A model generated the notes under the pieces. It saw only the letters and a list, made by a program, of their open reading frames with translations. It did not search any database and had not been told where the DNA came from. Shown in pieces: positions 62,969 through 64,000 of a DNA stretch of 64,000 nt. Made by a program: the position numbers and the translations under genes. Every line of letters starts with the position of its first letter. The stretch's first letter is position 1. Where the stretch lies: positions 40,266,307-40,330,306 of the forward strand of contig CM050652.1 of assembly GCA_027574665.1 (NCBI GenBank), in the 5' to 3' direction. Source of the DNA: Rhynochetos jubatus (lineage: Eukaryota > Chordata > Aves > Eurypygiformes > Rhynochetidae).

Positions 62969-64000
62969 CTGGAGAGGGAAGAAAAACATAAAGTAACCCA
63001 TCAGCTTAATACCATTCCCCTTGTTACAGGTACCTACTGAGACAATCATAACTGCAAGGGATAGCACTGAATAAATACTGCCTTTTATATTCACTGTATC
63101 TTTTCACCAGTTTATGCTTCTGAGAACAAAAAATAACAGATTCATTTTAGGATTAAGGTTCATTCATCTAAAAGTTTATCCTTCCCCACTCAATCTCTGA
63201 AATACTGATTTTCCATCCGCTACCAAGTTCTACCTAGTTTCCTATTATAGTGTCACATAATTTTTAGCGCTACCTATCCATTATAAAGTAATGCCATATT
63301 CAGTCGTGCTAGTAATATGCAAGGTTTACCACAGCTATCATTGCAATCAATAAGCCCTTAAAAATAATGCATCAAGCGGGTGTGTAGTTTTTGGTTGGTT
63401 TAGTGGTTTGTGTGGTTTTTTCAACTCTGTCCTGCTAAAGCACATCCACAGACACACGGAATTCTAGGAACACATAAATGAAGAATCAGTAAGATCATCT
63501 GCATGTGCGGAAGTTTCTGATTAGATTCCTTTAAAGACTTGAAGGAGGCAACTTATTTTGGGATAAAAAGAGGCTGTGTTAGTTAAAACACAAAACAGGG
63601 ACTAGGAATAAATCATTTTTACAGAAGCAGATTATCATCTTACAGCAGCCTCTACCAGGATTTATGCTTTTCAAAGACAGTCCGAACTGAGGAAGACAAC
63701 AGTTTGATCAAAGCTACTCAAGCACTTAAAGACTATATCTTGCAGGACATTTGCAGAAAAACATTCCAGTAGGTGGCTGGGAAGTGAAGGGGTAAATAAG
63801 TCAGTAACTGCAGAATAATGTAAGGGTAAAACCAGCCCTGACTATGCAGTGATAGGCTCTAACTTAGTTACTATCGCTCAGAAGAGCAGTCAGAACCTTA
63901 GAGACACTAACAGAAAGCAACATGCCGTCTTGCATAGAGCCCTGATGTACCCGCAAGGCTGATCACATACAACTCAGGTTTCATCCTTCTGTTCACAAGA
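62969..64000 (-). other. NAP1L1: NAP1L1 intron, incomplete
   Basis: This is intronic sequence upstream of the first exon seen here, running off the right edge. No exon or repeat was recognised in it. Confidence 0.7.

Overview
This window is vertebrate nuclear DNA, most likely from a bird or a close sauropsid relative. The evidence is spliced genes with long non-coding gaps, a 5'-truncated CR1 LINE relic, a trace of a MIR-type SINE, and a PHLDA1-NAP1L1 gene pair in the same order and orientation as I recall from human chromosome 12q21. There is no bacterial-style gene organisation. Almost all short open frames in the window look like chance frames.

Layout. Positions 1 to about 46,190 read as intergenic DNA in which I recognise no protein-coding gene. 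It contains a CR1 fragment (about 503-1170), a MIR-like fragment (about 42,929-43,000), several AT-rich palindromes and hairpins (5,154-5,177; 8,161-8,234; 25,314-25,363), a G-quadruplex motif (3,498-3,520), microsatellites and oligo-A runs, and one unusually long open frame of unknown meaning (38,110-38,880). From about 46,190 to 50,960 lies PHLDA1 on the minus strand. Its CpG-island first exon carries the whole coding sequence (49,905-50,348). A 240-bp intron follows the stop codon almost directly and is nearly half filled by a perfect 7 x 15-bp minisatellite. A long 3'UTR exon then probably ends near 46,190. Positions 50,980-57,520 are intergenic. From about 57,520 to the right edge lies the 3' part of NAP1L1, also minus strand. 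I resolved seven exons, including a 20-nt microexon and the acidic tail split over small exons. The 5' exons lie beyond the window.

The two genes are transcribed leftward in tandem and are not functionally coupled in any way visible here. NAP1L1 is a histone chaperone. PHLDA1 is a small PH-domain protein linked to stress and cell death. I did not find a new multi-gene system. The most useful leads are: the PHLDA1 copy lacks the long Gln/Pro/His-rich tail of the mammalian protein; a conserved mammalian N-terminal segment lies in the wrong frame and has no AUG; and the 3'UTR intron contains the minisatellite.
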